64,000 nt of DNA from Acorus gramineus (GCA_030737835.1 JAUJYN010000015.1:2969685-3033684), one strand, 5' to 3'; shown: positions 41,782 to 52,447, counted from the first letter of the stretch. Numbers and translations: made by a program. The notes: generated by a model from the sequence alone, not told the origin.

Positions 41782-42471
41782 AGAGTTGGAAGGGAAGGGG
41801 GAGATGTAGGGGCTCGCAAGCACCTTGACCACCTCGACCACCACCACCACTACCACCACCTCCATCCTTGGGTGCTCTTCTTGATGGCTAACATGCACTT
41901 CCTTCTTCACCTTCTCCTTCAACTGCTTCTTCCTCCTCCTTCTTCACACACAAAGAGGGGAAAAAAAGAGACCAAGAGAGGGAGAGAAAGTGTTCCATGA
42001 AATGGGAGAGAGGGGGAGAGAGAGAGAGGGCAAAAATGTCATTTTCATGCCCAAATAGTGTCTAGGGGTGACCATAAGGGGGGTGGTGAGGTTAGGGTTA
42101 GGCTCACCCTCACTCAACCACTTATTTTTGCTTTATTGGGAAGCGTGCGGAGAACACCACTCACTCGAAAATATCTCACCCCCCCGAAACCCAGTAATGG
42201 CCAAACCCAGATGCGATTCAGAACTGAATATTTTTTAAAACGTTATCGGAATTCGATGAAATTTTTATGGGTATTACAAAATGGTGCCAGGACCCATAAA
42301 ATGCAGTTAGATTTCCAATCAGAGTACTCCAACTCCCGTAGGTAGCTAAAAGCCAAAATTTTAGCGACTGATCGAAAAAAAAAAAAGACGAAAACAAAAA
42401 GGCCCTGAATGACCCAGATGTGACCAAGGCTTAACCAAAATGGCTCCAAATGACACAGGCATAACAAGCAT

Positions 42472-43405
42472 CCAGGCCATCTGCTCCCCAAGACATCAAT
42501 GTCTTCGACTACCATTCATGGGCCACATACTGACCATCTGGGGGGAAGCACGCCTCCGATACGAGAACGAAGACAACTGGGTACTGCATAATATGTTCAC
42601 ATTCGCCGTACACCCAGGAGTTGAATCCGAAGGTGACAGTCCACCCAGATCACCCCACAACGGTTTATGTCCAGTCGAAGGACCGATTGGGACCATGAAT
42701 TCAACTAACAACAACATGGGTCCCAACCCCATTGCTTTCCTACCCGACGAGGTCATACCAGCTGGAGTACACTTAGCACCCCTCATGATAACTGCAAGCC
42801 TCGGAGGGAGAGAATTCCGACACATCTTGGTTGACACCGGGGCATAAACCAATGTCCTGACCTACTCAGCCCACAACAAGATCAAAAACCGAACCTACAA
42901 GCTGCAGCCGACAGACGAGTTCATCTTCGCTTTCAACAACACATGGAGAGGCGTCTGCGGATTAGTGACACTTCCTCTAAAAATTGGTCCAGTCTCCACC
43001 ATAGTCAATTGCATGGTGATGGACATCAGGTCACTACATCCCCTAATTGTCGGAAGAACCTGGCTCGACGGTATCGAAGCTGTCTCATCAACCCGACACC
43101 AATGCCTCCGCTTCCCGTATCACGGAGAAGTGGTATCTGTCTGGGGTGAGGCACGCTTCAATGGAGCATGAGTCCGCAACTGGACCATCTGTGCCATGCA
43201 CATCAAGTGGGAGATGTACTCATACGGGATGAAGAATTACTCGCCCGAAGATATGCTCGGTCAGGGGCGAAAACCCAAGAGAACAAGAGAAGAAGAAGGA
43301 GCTGAACCTGCAGAACCTCCACCAGAGATGAGTCGGCCCACAAAGGCTAGCCGACTCGAAGAAGTGGTTCAAATCCACAAGCCTGGGACTGATCCACCCA
43401 AGTAA
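42472..43405 (+). pseudogene. Tat-2: end of first protease and complete second protease domain
   Basis: After the end of the first domain (to about 42620) a linker rich in Pro/Asn precedes a second aspartic protease: AGVHLAPLMITASLGGREFR, HILVDTGA (DTG triad, near 42822-42845), a stop, TNVLTYSAHNKI, LKIGPVSTIVNCMVMDIRSL, HPLIVGRTWLDGIEAVSSTR and HQCLRFPYHGEVVSVWGEAR. This ending closely parallels the first domain (GRPWLDSIQAICSPRHQCLR...WGEAR), so the two look like a duplication. An acidic/basic tail (RKPKRTREEEGAEPAEPPPE) ends at a stop at 43405. Two in-frame stops (near 42846 and 43170) inactivate it. RT does not follow. Confidence 0.75.
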
Positions 43406-43419
43406 GCCTTCACACTTCA

Positions 43420-43930
43420 ACTCCGGTACATATTTGTTTACATGCTTTCAAAAACAAACAAAAAAAAGATTTGTTTATTAGCTTATGCTTTCAACTCATG
43501 TAAATATTAGTTGTCTTTCCCTTTCAAAAAAAAATCCAAAAGTACAATGCTAAACAGCTTTCATTCCTCACTCTTGTACATATTTGTTTACATGCTTTCA
43601 AAACAAAAACAAAACAAAAATTTGTTTATCAGCTTTCATGCTTTCAAACTCCTGTACATATTTGTTTACATGCTTTCAAAACAAAAACAAAACAAAAAAA
43701 GATTTGTTTATCAGCTTTCATGCTTTCAAACTCCTGTACATATTTGTTTACATGCTTTCCAAACGAAAACAAAACAAAAAAAAAGATTTGTTTATCAGCT
43801 TATGCCCTCAAACTCCTGTATATATTTGTTTCCATGCTTTCTAAAACCAAAAAAAAAAATCCAAACAACAATGCTAAACAGCTTTCATTCCTCATTCATG
43901 CACATACTTGTTTACACGCTTTCCTAAAAA
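43420..43930 (+). repeat. 82-bp tandem array replacing the RT-integrase core of Tat-2
   Basis: GTACATATTTGTTTACATGC recurs at about 43426, 43575, 43654, 43736, 43818 (as GTATAT) and 43900. The last four intervals are 79-82 bp. Each unit has an A-rich CAAAAACAAAACAAAAA tract and TTTGTTTATCAGCTTTCATG. Frames across it (Cys/Phe/Tyr-rich) are repeat artefacts. Confidence 0.9.
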
Positions 43931-43964
43931 AAACCCACAAACCAAAACAAAAAAAAGACGAAAT

Positions 43965-44242
43965 TAAGAGCCACGGACCATGCCCAGGCCTACCAGAGGA
44001 GGGTGGCAAGGGCATTTGAAAAGAAAGTAATAGAGAGAAAATTTAAAATTGGGGAGCTTGTACTCAAGCAAATCATGCCATCTAGGCAGCCCCACCCCAA
44101 AAGCAAGCTGCAACCAACATGGGAGGGACCCTATGTGATCACCCATGCCTATTCTGGGAATGTCTACCGCTTGGTGGACGCCAAAGGAGTCGAAGTCTCA
44201 GGTTCGTGGAATACACTTTATCTAAAGCAATTCCATGCATAG
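43965..44242 (+). pseudogene. Tat-2 integrase C-terminal remnant
   Basis: A frame open to a stop at 44242 reads DHAQAYQRRVARAFEKKVIE, RKFKIGELVLKQIMPSRQPH, KLQPTWEGPYVITHAYSGNV and YRLVDAKGVEVSGSWNTLYL, KQFHA. The pattern (RRVAR.F..KV..R.F..GDLVLK, K..P.WEGPY, G.Y.L....G......WN...L..Y) is the C-terminal part of Tat-lineage integrases. The zinc-binding and catalytic core domains are absent upstream, where the 82-bp array lies. The fragment shows that the element once had, or derives from one with, a full pol. Confidence 0.85.
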
Positions 44243-46206
44243 AAACTCTCGATACTTGAGAAATGTTATTATTCCTTCCTGTGATTTCCAGTGTTTAAAC
44301 CTGATGATAGAATTGTAAGACTCTCAAAGCTAACTTGTATTTTACTTGAACTCATATATTCACCACTCATGCCACCTCCATCACACCAATATGACTTAGG
44401 AACTGGTTTATCTGATAAAAGGAGAAATTGCCTACCTTGTAGACTGGGACAATTTTATAAACCCAAAGCATCTCCCCTTATTCTCGCCACCACTCGTATC
44501 AACCCAAGGCAAAATGAGGGATTACTCGAACCTGGCATATGTCCCAAAACTGGCTCTGGCACTATATAAACACTTCTAGAGGGGAAGCAAAAAAGAACAG
44601 GGGTGAAAAACAGAAATGCCCCCCCCCCTCAAAACAAATCAAAAGAAAGGCAATGAGAGGCCAAAGATCAAAACAACACCTAGACAACGGGTTAAACTCT
44701 CTACTTTAGCAGGCGTGAACGCCTTTACGCACAGTATATGCTGAACAAAAGGCTATACTAGTACACATCCAAGCAAACGGATTGTACTCTCCACTCGAAA
44801 TACGGGTATACGCCCAGCGGGCTGTACTCTCCACCCAAATAAAGAAGTGGTAAAAAGAAGAAAGCAGAGGGTGGAAGTAAAGATATATGCTAGACTGGGA
44901 CAATTCTAAAATATTGCCCCAAAGGAAGATATTACTCTTACCCCATTCACCCCCCACCCTTTTATTTCTTGCTATGGAGTTGGAATTGAACTATGTCTGC
45001 TCGAAAAGGCGAAATCTCAACCAAAGATAAACCTTTTTCCTATGTTTACAACAGCACACACTCACATGAGTTCACTTAAAACACTTGCCTATCTAAAAGA
45101 AGCTTGCTTGACTTAAATCTTGGTGCATTCATGGATTTTCAAGCATGTGTAGAATAATATGATCAAGCATTTGAGAACCATGAACTTGAGGAATTGACAC
45201 CTGAAGCCAACACCTTTATAATGCAATCCTGGTTTGGACATGGGTAACCACAAGGACCCTTCTTCAGGGACTTGATGGTGTCTTTTACTTTAGAAAGTTG
45301 GAAACACTGCCCTCTTACATGAAAAATCCTTTGAAGAACTAAAATACTCCCCTATGTCTTTTACACTTATGCATAAGGTTGTATTTTCCTTTTCCAAACA
45401 TTTAGGCATTCAATTTTCCCAAAATACCACGATTAACTCCCATGCCAAAAGAAAATTGCCCCTATTACTTCCATTTCATACCCTTCCACACACATTTGAG
45501 AAAGAAAAATTGCCCCACTCTCATACACACCTGAGAGTCTCTTTTATTCTCACAAAATCACACTCAGAGCCATCTAGGCTCCCTCCTTTTTATGCTGAGC
45601 ATGGTTTCTCGCACTTTTTTCCTTACTTACCTTAGATGGGTTGTAGCCCTTGACAATTCGAATAAGGACTCGAAAGTCAGTGTAGAGGTGCAATCCGGAC
45701 AGATTTAACACTTGGTCCATGGAAAGAATGTTTTTACAGGTTTTTAAGGTTGAACAAACACTCACAAGGACTTTCAGCAGCAGCAGACAAATGGCAGAAT
45801 CAGAAAATTATCCCAGGCTAGGGGCGGCTAAACCCAACTAGCCGCCTGCCATCAGGCGGCTGAAATCAACTAGCCGTCACCCCACAGGTAAATTCTACCA
45901 GTCCGGGGGCGGCTAAACACAACTAGCCGCCCCTCACTGGGTGGCTAGAAACAACTAGCCGCCCCTCACCTGCTGCCCCAACCTGCACTGTCAGTCCAGT
46001 CTTAATCAACTCTTCAAATCTCCAATACCTATTAAGAGCATTTCTTTCCAAAACCTACATACACGCATTTCATACACATATACATTGATTAAACCTGTAT
46101 AAATACAATTCAAAAATAACCGTATCTCAAAACCATACACCCATCCAGACATCGAAAACCGTAAAATACATAAACCTTTTTGAAAACTAAACATCTGTGT
46201 CTAAAT
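44243..46206 (+). other. Tat-2 3' non-coding region
   Basis: No convincing gene. Between 44690 and 44840 a motif around GTACTCTCCAC(T/C)C is repeated (near 44783 and 44824), with related CTCTCTACTTTAG near 44698. From 45060 the sequence is AT-rich with short frames only. Hairpins lie at 45823-45964. Part of this stretch may be the 3' UTR of Tat-2 and part the 3' flank of the antisense PMD gene; the border is not visible. Confidence 0.5.
45823..45964. repeat. Hairpin cluster in the Tat-2 3' region
   Basis: Four inverted repeats in 140 bp: GGCGGCTA-AACCCAAC-TAGCCGCC (45823-45846), GGCGGCT.../TAGCCGTC (45855-45878), GGGGCGGCTA-AACACAAC-TAGCCGCCCC (45906-45933, 10-bp stem) and GGGTGGCTA-GAAACAAC-TAGCCGCCC with a G.T pair (45939-45964). 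Same consensus as in the Tat-2 5' LTR. Confidence 0.9.
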
Positions 46207-49174
46207 TCATAAACCATGCATGAAAAAAAAAACATAAATTGTCCCTAAAACATAAATAACTATACAAAACAAAGTCTTTATAAAAGAAAAAGAAAGGATA
46301 GGGCCACCAAAGGCTTCAAACTCTGATGTCTTGAACTGTGCATCATCAAAACAATCACCTGAGTCAAAAGAAAAGAAGAAAAGCATGAATTCCTTGCATA
46401 TATACATTTCTTCTACCTAAACCAAGACACAAAAAAATTATACCTCGGAGTGTCGTCATCCCCGGGAGGCTGGGTAGAAGGAGGAACGTCCTGGCCTGGC
46501 TGAGAAGGTGGTAGAGGAGAAGACTGAACTTCTGGAGCATCTGGGACAGCAGGAGTCTCTCGAACCGAAGAAGCCACCCTTGCGTATATCCCACGACTCC
46601 GAGTCGCTCATGGGCGAGAAGCTCGACTGAAGGTAGCTCCGGTGGCCAAGGAAGCAGAGACCGAATGGTCAGGCTTGAGAGGTGCTCATTGGCAGTCATG
46701 AGCTTCTTCTCCAACTCATTCAGCTAAACCTACAAAAGAAGATGCATTTTAAAAACACAAGGAGAAGAAAAATAAAAAAGCAAAAGAAAGGGAAAAGTGC
46801 TTCTTCTCACATAGGCATCCGGGATCTCCTCCTCCATAGTCCCGAGGATGTCGACATATTCCTGGTGGAACTAGGTCATGTATTCTTCACTGCTGGTCAC
46901 CTCGGGACAACGCTCTACCAGAGTCCCCCTCTCGACCCATCCCCGCAAGTACACGGCATAATTCCTTGGGAGGTTCGTGTCCCGAGGAATTCCGGCCACC
47001 GGGATCGGAGGACTCTTCGGCAGAGGATCCGACACCCACTGATGGTACCCAAGCTGGTGGACCACCTGGCTGATCGCGTGAAAGATCACCTCATTAAAAA
47101 AGATCAGCCAAATGTCTCTTGACAGCTCCTCCGGGACTTCCTCCTCAGCATAGGGCCTCCAGGTCATCTACAAAGGATACCAAGGAATAAAGAAGAGAGC
47201 TCGGACAAAAGAAAATCAAGTACAAGCTAGAAATCAAGAAGATATATACCTCTTCTTCCTTCAAGACATGGAACGCCTCCCGAAACTGAGCGAGGCGACG
47301 CAAGCGAGAAGCCCCTGGAGGCGCCCATCTCATAGCCTAAGGGAGGGCGCGGTCGAAGACCAACTGGGTTGGACGAGTGATGGCGAAGTGCTCGTACCAG
47401 AAAATCTGCAGAAAGAAAGTCAAAACCAAAGTCAGGTGAAGTTAATGAACTTAAATCAAATCATTTCTGTCTTCACTAAACTATACCTACAGAAAAGCCG
47501 CAAAACCGCCAAGGTTCTAGCCCCTGGCCCTCTTCACCTTCTTCGACAACTCCACGAAGAGATGAGCCAGCATGGCCGTGCCCCAAGCGAAGCGTCCCAT
47601 CTTCACCAAGTCCCCCATCAGCAGCAAGAAGTGGGTGGAGACCTTGTCAGAAGCCATCAAGAAGAGGACCCGGTTGAAGAAATAGAGGAAGAACGCCGTC
47701 AACTCCCTCCGAGCCCTCTGTGGGCATCCAGTGGCCTCCCTGGCCTCGATCATCAGCCTCCTCCTCTCGAAACTGGCCGCGGCCTAGCCCTTCTGACGGC
47801 GCGTGAATGAACCGAGGCTGTACTGCCTCGACAGCTATCCGAGAGGGATCCGGTTCAATGTCCTCTCCCGCTCCACGTACTCCCAGTCCCCAATCAACTC
47901 TCGGAAGAGCGCCTTGTAGTCCGGACTGGTAGCCGCTATCACCACCTCGCCCAAGGCTGGGAGGCCTCTATCACCGCCTCCACATCCTCGAGTGTCGGCA
48001 TCACCACACTAGTGGAGAGGATAAATGTGCAGCTCTCCAGATCTCACTGCTCCGCCAATGCCTCAAGATATGGGCGATGAACGTGGAAGGGCTCGATCAG
48101 GAAAAAGAAGTTGAAGCCCGCTCCATCCACTAGGTCCCTCTCCCCCTTCCCCAAGGCGGAGTACCATCTCTTCGTCCCGTGCCACAAGGCTCGAATGCGA
48201 TTCGGCCGTTGAAACAACAGAAGAAGGGGTTAGTCCAAAACAAAAGACGTCTGAAAAGTAAGAATCCTAAATGAAATTTTAATTCTAAACCATGCTTAGA
48301 AAAATATTCAAATTAAACAAAGCATGAAATAATCAAGTATAAAATACACCTCTACTTTCCCCAAAAAAATGTCTCACCATGGCCTATCTCTTAAGACGAC
48401 CAAAGACTATTCAAGATTTACCCTGCTTAAAACACATTTTCTTTTTTAAACCTATTCATCCCTGTAAAGCGTGCTTATAAACACCACCGTGATCATGAAC
48501 ACATGCTTACTTGCCTATTATCACATCAAAACATATCTATTTCAAAAAAATGTCACTCCCCCCAAAAAAAAACTCACATGCTCATACAACCCCACCACCA
48601 TCCCTTACACTAGAACAACACCATATCTAAATACAAGCATGTTATTAGACTATGAAATACCATTATCCCTACTACATACATGACCCTACCTCCTAAAAAT
48701 TCACAAACCTATACACCACACATTCATAAGCATGCACACACATAAATTCAAGGCATGAATATAAAATATATGACTAGCCAAAGAGAAATCAGGACATACC
48801 ACGGCTCGTGTAGCCCCGGAAGCCTCTGCCTCGGCCTCGTCAGGGTCGTCTCCCTCCTCGTCATCCCCCTCCTCCTCGATCACGGCCTCCTCAGCCCCCT
48901 CCTCAATACCCCCGGCCTCTGCGGCCTCAACCCCAGCACCCATGGCCTCTTCGGCCTCAAGCCCAACACCCACACCAATGGCACCAGAGGCCAACACCTC
49001 ATAGTCCTCCATAGCTCTCCTCACATCCTCCTCACCCCTCACTTGGGTCTCACCCTCACCTAGGCCCCCCTCATCCTCGCCGAAGACGTCGCCCAAAAGA
49101 CGGGCCTGCTCCTCACTAATACCCGCCACCCTCTCAGCTCCAACCTCTCTAACAACACCTTCGGCCAACCCTCT
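46207..49174 (-). pseudogene. Plant mobile domain (PMD) gene, multi-exon, antisense to Tat-2
   Basis: Read on the minus strand: an acidic exon (49172-48801, donor GTG|GTATGT), then a long exon (about 48212-47487) with RPNRIRALWHGTKRWYSALG, LVDGAGFNFFFLIEPFHVHR, DLESCTFILSTSVVMPTLED and LLLMGDLVKMGRFAWGTAML, AHLF. Further exons are 47405-47250 (IFWYEHFAITRPTQLVF), 47167-46811 (MTWRPYAEEE; NEVIFHAISQVVHQLGYHQW), 46729-46444 and 46358 on. Introns of 81-85 bp have GT and AG ends. The order TLEDV, DL..IG.F.WG.A.LAHL, W.YEH, WRPY and Q.GY matches the aminotransferase-like PMD family. At least three exonic stops (Trp to TGA before DLESC, CAG to TAG at an exon end) and a frameshift kill it. Its role is unknown; PMD proteins are linked to transposons and silencing. 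Confidence 0.75.
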
Positions 49175-50441
49175 TGTCACGCCCCAGGGCAGCCGTCCCC
49201 GAGACGTGGCAATATATAAAGTATCAGCTATCAATTTCAAGAGGTCAACAATGACTCCAATAAATAACACACAAAGCTGGCAAAACAATGATAACTGATA
49301 GATCAACCAAAAATGCGGAAGCATAAAAATATCAATAAGTCTGTAAACCAAAAACATTATTACAGACTCGAATACACAATCACTGTCCTGTGAGAGCCAA
49401 GTCTAATCCAAATAAAATACATCATGTGCAACACGCACGATTTCAAATACATAAATGACACTAGGACTGCTGACATCCTCGCACTCGCCAACCGCCGGAC
49501 GGGACACTCCACGCACTCGAACCCCGCCACAGGGAAGCTCCAGCTCCACGCCCACTCGTGCCACTCCCACACCCCCAACAGCCCCCCCCCCCCACCCCTA
49601 ACCACCATGCATGCCATGCATACCCCTATGCAACCCTAAACAAGCATCTACACAAGAAAAGGAAGGAAGAAAGCTTACCCAAAGGAGGAAAGACAAAGGG
49701 GTGAAAACGGGTGCCCTTCGCGCACCGATTTGCCACCACCAAGACCACCACCACCAAGCCCTCTTCTCAGCCAAAGAGGGGCTGAAAACAGAGGAGAAGA
49801 GGAGGTAAGAGAGGAGGTTTCACAAGGGGGAAATCGAAAATGAAACCATGGAAGGATAGATCGGGTCCTTACCAAACTTTTCTCCTTCTAGGGTTCCTTC
49901 TTTCAACCACTCCTACTAGATCATAAAGAGGGAATAAAGAGAGGAGATGAGAGAGCTTTTGAGAGAGCTTGAGAGAGAAGATGATGAATAGGGCAACTAT
50001 TCTTGGGCGTGGACTTCATTTAAGCACACACACACCACACACACTCACACACTTAGAAATTAATTAGGTTAAGTTAGGTTAGGTGAACTTTGACCCTAGT
50101 CAACCCAACCACACTAGAAAACAAAATCAATTGATCAAATCATGGGTCCACATTGACCAAGTCAAGTCTCCCAATGACTTTTCGCTTTGTCAAAACCCGG
50201 ATACGATTCGGAACTGCGAAATTCTGAAACGTTACCGGAATTCGATGAAATTTTCGTGAGTGGCTTGAAATGGCACCAGGACACATAATATGCAGTTAAA
50301 TTTTCAATCGGATTCCTTAGGCTAAGGATGATAGCTAAAAGTCTGAAATTTTAGCGGTTTCGATTGAAAAAAGAAAAAGTTGAAAAACTGGCAGAATGTT
50401 CCGATGGTGACCAGAAGGCAAAAAGTGACACATATATAACA
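49175..50441 (-). mobile_element. TKY copy 11: 3' LTR of element 1, mosaic and deleted
   Basis: U3 and first exon (50441 to about 49550) are nearly identical to the 5' LTR (58047 to 57140), up to CCACTCCCACACCCCCAAC. From there to 49175 the sequence is of the other 3' subtype (AAAAACATTATTACAGACTC, AATAAAATACATC), as in copies 3, 7, 9 and 10. The CpG-rich part of intron 1, exon B and most of intron 2 are missing. A donor (TTTGG|GTAAGC) remains at 49678. Confidence 0.9.
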
Positions 50442-50454
50442 TTCTTCCCCCCTT
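50442..50454 (-). other. Polypurine tract of TKY element 1
   Basis: AAGGGGGGAAGAA on the minus strand directly before the 3' LTR start TGTTATATATG. The same tract precedes the LTR of element 2 at 61445-61457. It primes plus-strand DNA synthesis. Confidence 0.9.
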
Positions 50455-50489
50455 AGGAAATTTTATCCTCAAAATAAATACAAAAACAT

Positions 50490-52060
50490 CTAGGAAGGGA
50501 AAAGATGCGGATATGGGTCACGCATGGCGTCCTCGAGCTCCCAAGTGGCCTCGGCACCGGAACGGTGCTGCCATCGCACCTTGACCAGCTGGACGGTCTT
50601 GGTGCGGAGCCTCTTCTCGCGGCGGTCCAGGATCTCGATCGGCTACTCGACGAATGACAAGTCCGGCTCGAAGACGAGCGGCTCGAACGGGATGACGTGA
50701 GCAGGATCGTGGACGTAACGCCTCAGCTGCGAGACATGGAAGACGTCATGGGCCTGAGCCAGCTGTGGGGGCAGAGCTATGCGATAGGCCACCTCCCCAA
50801 CTCACTCGAGGATGAGGAACGGCCCAATGAAACGCGGACTCAGCTTGCCCCGCACGCCAAAACGGAAGATGCCCTTCATCGGGGACACCTTTAGGAAGAC
50901 ATGGTCACCAACCTCGAAGGCGAGCTCACGGCGACGATGATCGGCGTAGCTCTTCTGATGGCTCTGAGTGACTCGGATACGCTCGCGAATCGTCTTGACC
51001 ATCTCTGAGGTCTGGTGGATGATCTCTGGTCCCTCCAACTGGTGCTCTCCGACCTCGTCCCAACACAAGGGGGACCTGCAGCTGCGGCCATAGAGCGCCT
51101 CGTATGGAGCCATCCTGATACTCGAGTGGTAGCTGTTGTTGTAGGCAAACTCCACCAGCGGAAGATGCCTCTCCCAACTGCCCCCAAAGTTGAGAACGCA
51201 AGCTCGCAGCATGTCCTCCAGGGTCTGAATCGTCCTCTCCGACTGGCCGTCCGTCTGCGGATGAAACGCTGTACTGAAGTGGAGGTTCGTACCAAGGGCG
51301 TGCTGGAGGCTACGCCAGAACCTCGAAGTAAATCGCGCGTCTCGATCAGAAATGATGCCGACGGGAGTGCCATGGAGACGAACAATCTCGGAGACAAACA
51401 ACTGCGCCAGGGTGTCCAGAGAATCGGTGAGTCGGATGGGGAGGAAATGAGCGGACTTCGTCAGTCGGTCGACGATTACCCAGATGGCATCGCGACCCGA
51501 ACGTGACCTCGGCAAACCCGAAACGAAGTCCATGGTGATCTGCTCCCACTTCCACTGAGGAATCTCAATGGACTGCAGCTTCCCCGCAGGACGCTGATGC
51601 TCCGACTTCACCTGCTGGCATACCAAGCAACGGGCAACGAAACGGGCAATATCCGTCTTCATCCCGCGCCACCAGTAGCCACGACGAAGGCCCCTGTACA
51701 TCTTCGTGCCACCAGGATGCACTGTGTACCTCGAACGATGGGCCTCGTCCAAGATCTTCTGCTTCAGCTCTGCGTCGTCAGGAATGCATACTCGACCTCT
51801 GAACCGCAGGATCCCGTCCTCGCGAATCTGGTAGTCCGGACGCTCGCCCCGGGCGACGCCTTCAGAGAGGACTAGAAAGTGAGGATCCTGCCCCTGAGCC
51901 GTGCGGATCTCGTCGAGAAGAACGGGCTGCACCACTAGCCTGGCCAAAAAGCCACCCGCAGGAGTCTCTCGAACGCTGATCCAGCAAGCGGCCTCCTCCA
52001 GAAGCCTCCAACGACGTACAGCCATGTGGGCGGCCATGCCCAAGGGCTGCCTGCTGAGAG
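50490..52060 (-). pseudogene. TKY element 1: integrase and chromodomain
   Basis: Integrase inserts the cDNA into the genome and the chromodomain steers it to chromatin. A 413-codon open frame (52043-50802) has [28 protein letters not shown] (HHCC region), WEQITMDFVSGLPRSRSGRD, the catalytic D at VIVDRLTKSAHF and [13 protein letters not shown] (second D), and the E at [19 protein letters not shown]. It then reads [20 protein letters not shown] and FRFGVRGKLSPRFIGPFLIL before a stop. Beyond the stop (50801-50490): LAQAHDVFHVSQLR..., another stop after DLSFVE, then LRTKTVQLVKVRWQHRSGAE, ATWE and YPHLFPS, the chromodomain-like end. The upstream junction with RNase H lacks about ten residues. The D,D,E residues are intact but the frame is broken. 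Confidence 0.92.
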
Positions 52061-52447
52061 CATCCGCCAGTCACAATCATAGTCCTTCAGGAACTCGACC
52101 CAACGTCTCTGACGCATGTTGAGCTCCGGCTGGGACTGCAAATAAGTCAAGCTCTTGTGATCAGTAAAGAGCTCGAACTCCTCGCCATAGAGGTAGTGCC
52201 TCCACATCTTCAGCGCAAAGATGATCGCTGCCAACTCAAGGTCGTGGGTGGGGTAATTCTGCTCATGGGGCTTCAACTGACGCGACGCGTAAGCCACAAC
52301 CTTACCGTGCTGCATCAGGACGCAACCCACACCCAACCGCGATGCATCGGAGTAAACTGCGAACCCACCACTCCCAGACGGAAGGGTAAGAACTGGCGCT
52401 GAGGTGAGCCTTCGCTTCAACTCCAGGAAGCTCTCCTCGCAAGCTAG
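52061..52447 (-). pseudogene. TKY element 1: RNase H
   Basis: Degrades the RNA of the RNA-DNA hybrid. The minus frame reads [40 protein letters not shown] (first catalytic D), [40 protein letters not shown] (catalytic E), [20 protein letters not shown] (catalytic D) and [14 protein letters not shown]. It joins RT through a frameshift near 52447. At 52060 it passes directly to ADALSR-like sequence, so the usual IxYHPGKANxV motif is deleted. Confidence 0.9.

Larger units (their letters stand above)
35613..42466 (-). mobile_element. TKY LTR copy 9: solo LTR lacking intron 1, with a second LTR inside
   Basis: On the plus strand it begins TGTCACGCCCCAGGGCGG at 35613 and ends GACACAGGCATAACA at 42466. 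AGCAT lies on both sides (35608-35612 and 42467-42471), so the block arrived as one insertion in the Tat-2 protease. Another LTR (copy 10, 36330-40028) interrupts it. Without that it is about 3155 bp. At 41775/41776 the first exon joins exon B directly: on the sense strand CTCTCTTTTG|ATCTCGTCGG. The neighbouring copy 10 has a 449-bp intron exactly there. Confidence 0.88.
31764..49174 (+). mobile_element. Tat-2: plus-strand Tat-like Ty3/gypsy element, defective
   Basis: Components in order: 5' LTR (31764-33032), primer site, gag (33263-35022), first protease (35290-35612 and 42472-42620), second protease (about 42800-43171), acidic tail to 43405, an 82-bp tandem array, an integrase C-terminal remnant (43965-44242), a non-coding 3' region with hairpins, and an antisense PMD pseudogene (49174-46207). 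TKY LTRs 9 and 10 occupy 35613-42466. RT, RNase H and most of integrase are absent. No 3' LTR is seen; TKY element 1 begins at 49175. Inclusion of the PMD region in Tat-2 is inference. Confidence 0.65.

Noticed and set aside
43420..43930. CRISPR-like regularly spaced repeats
   Set aside because: The units are directly tandem without unique spacers and the context is a plant retrotransposon.
43511..44019. Cys/Phe/Tyr-rich frames resembling a small membrane protein
   Set aside because: They translate the 82-bp A-rich tandem array.
48701..49357. Single 218-residue protein spanning the junction at 49175
   Set aside because: The frame runs from the TKY LTR into the PMD exon and past a good splice donor at 48800; only the acidic middle belongs to the PMD gene.
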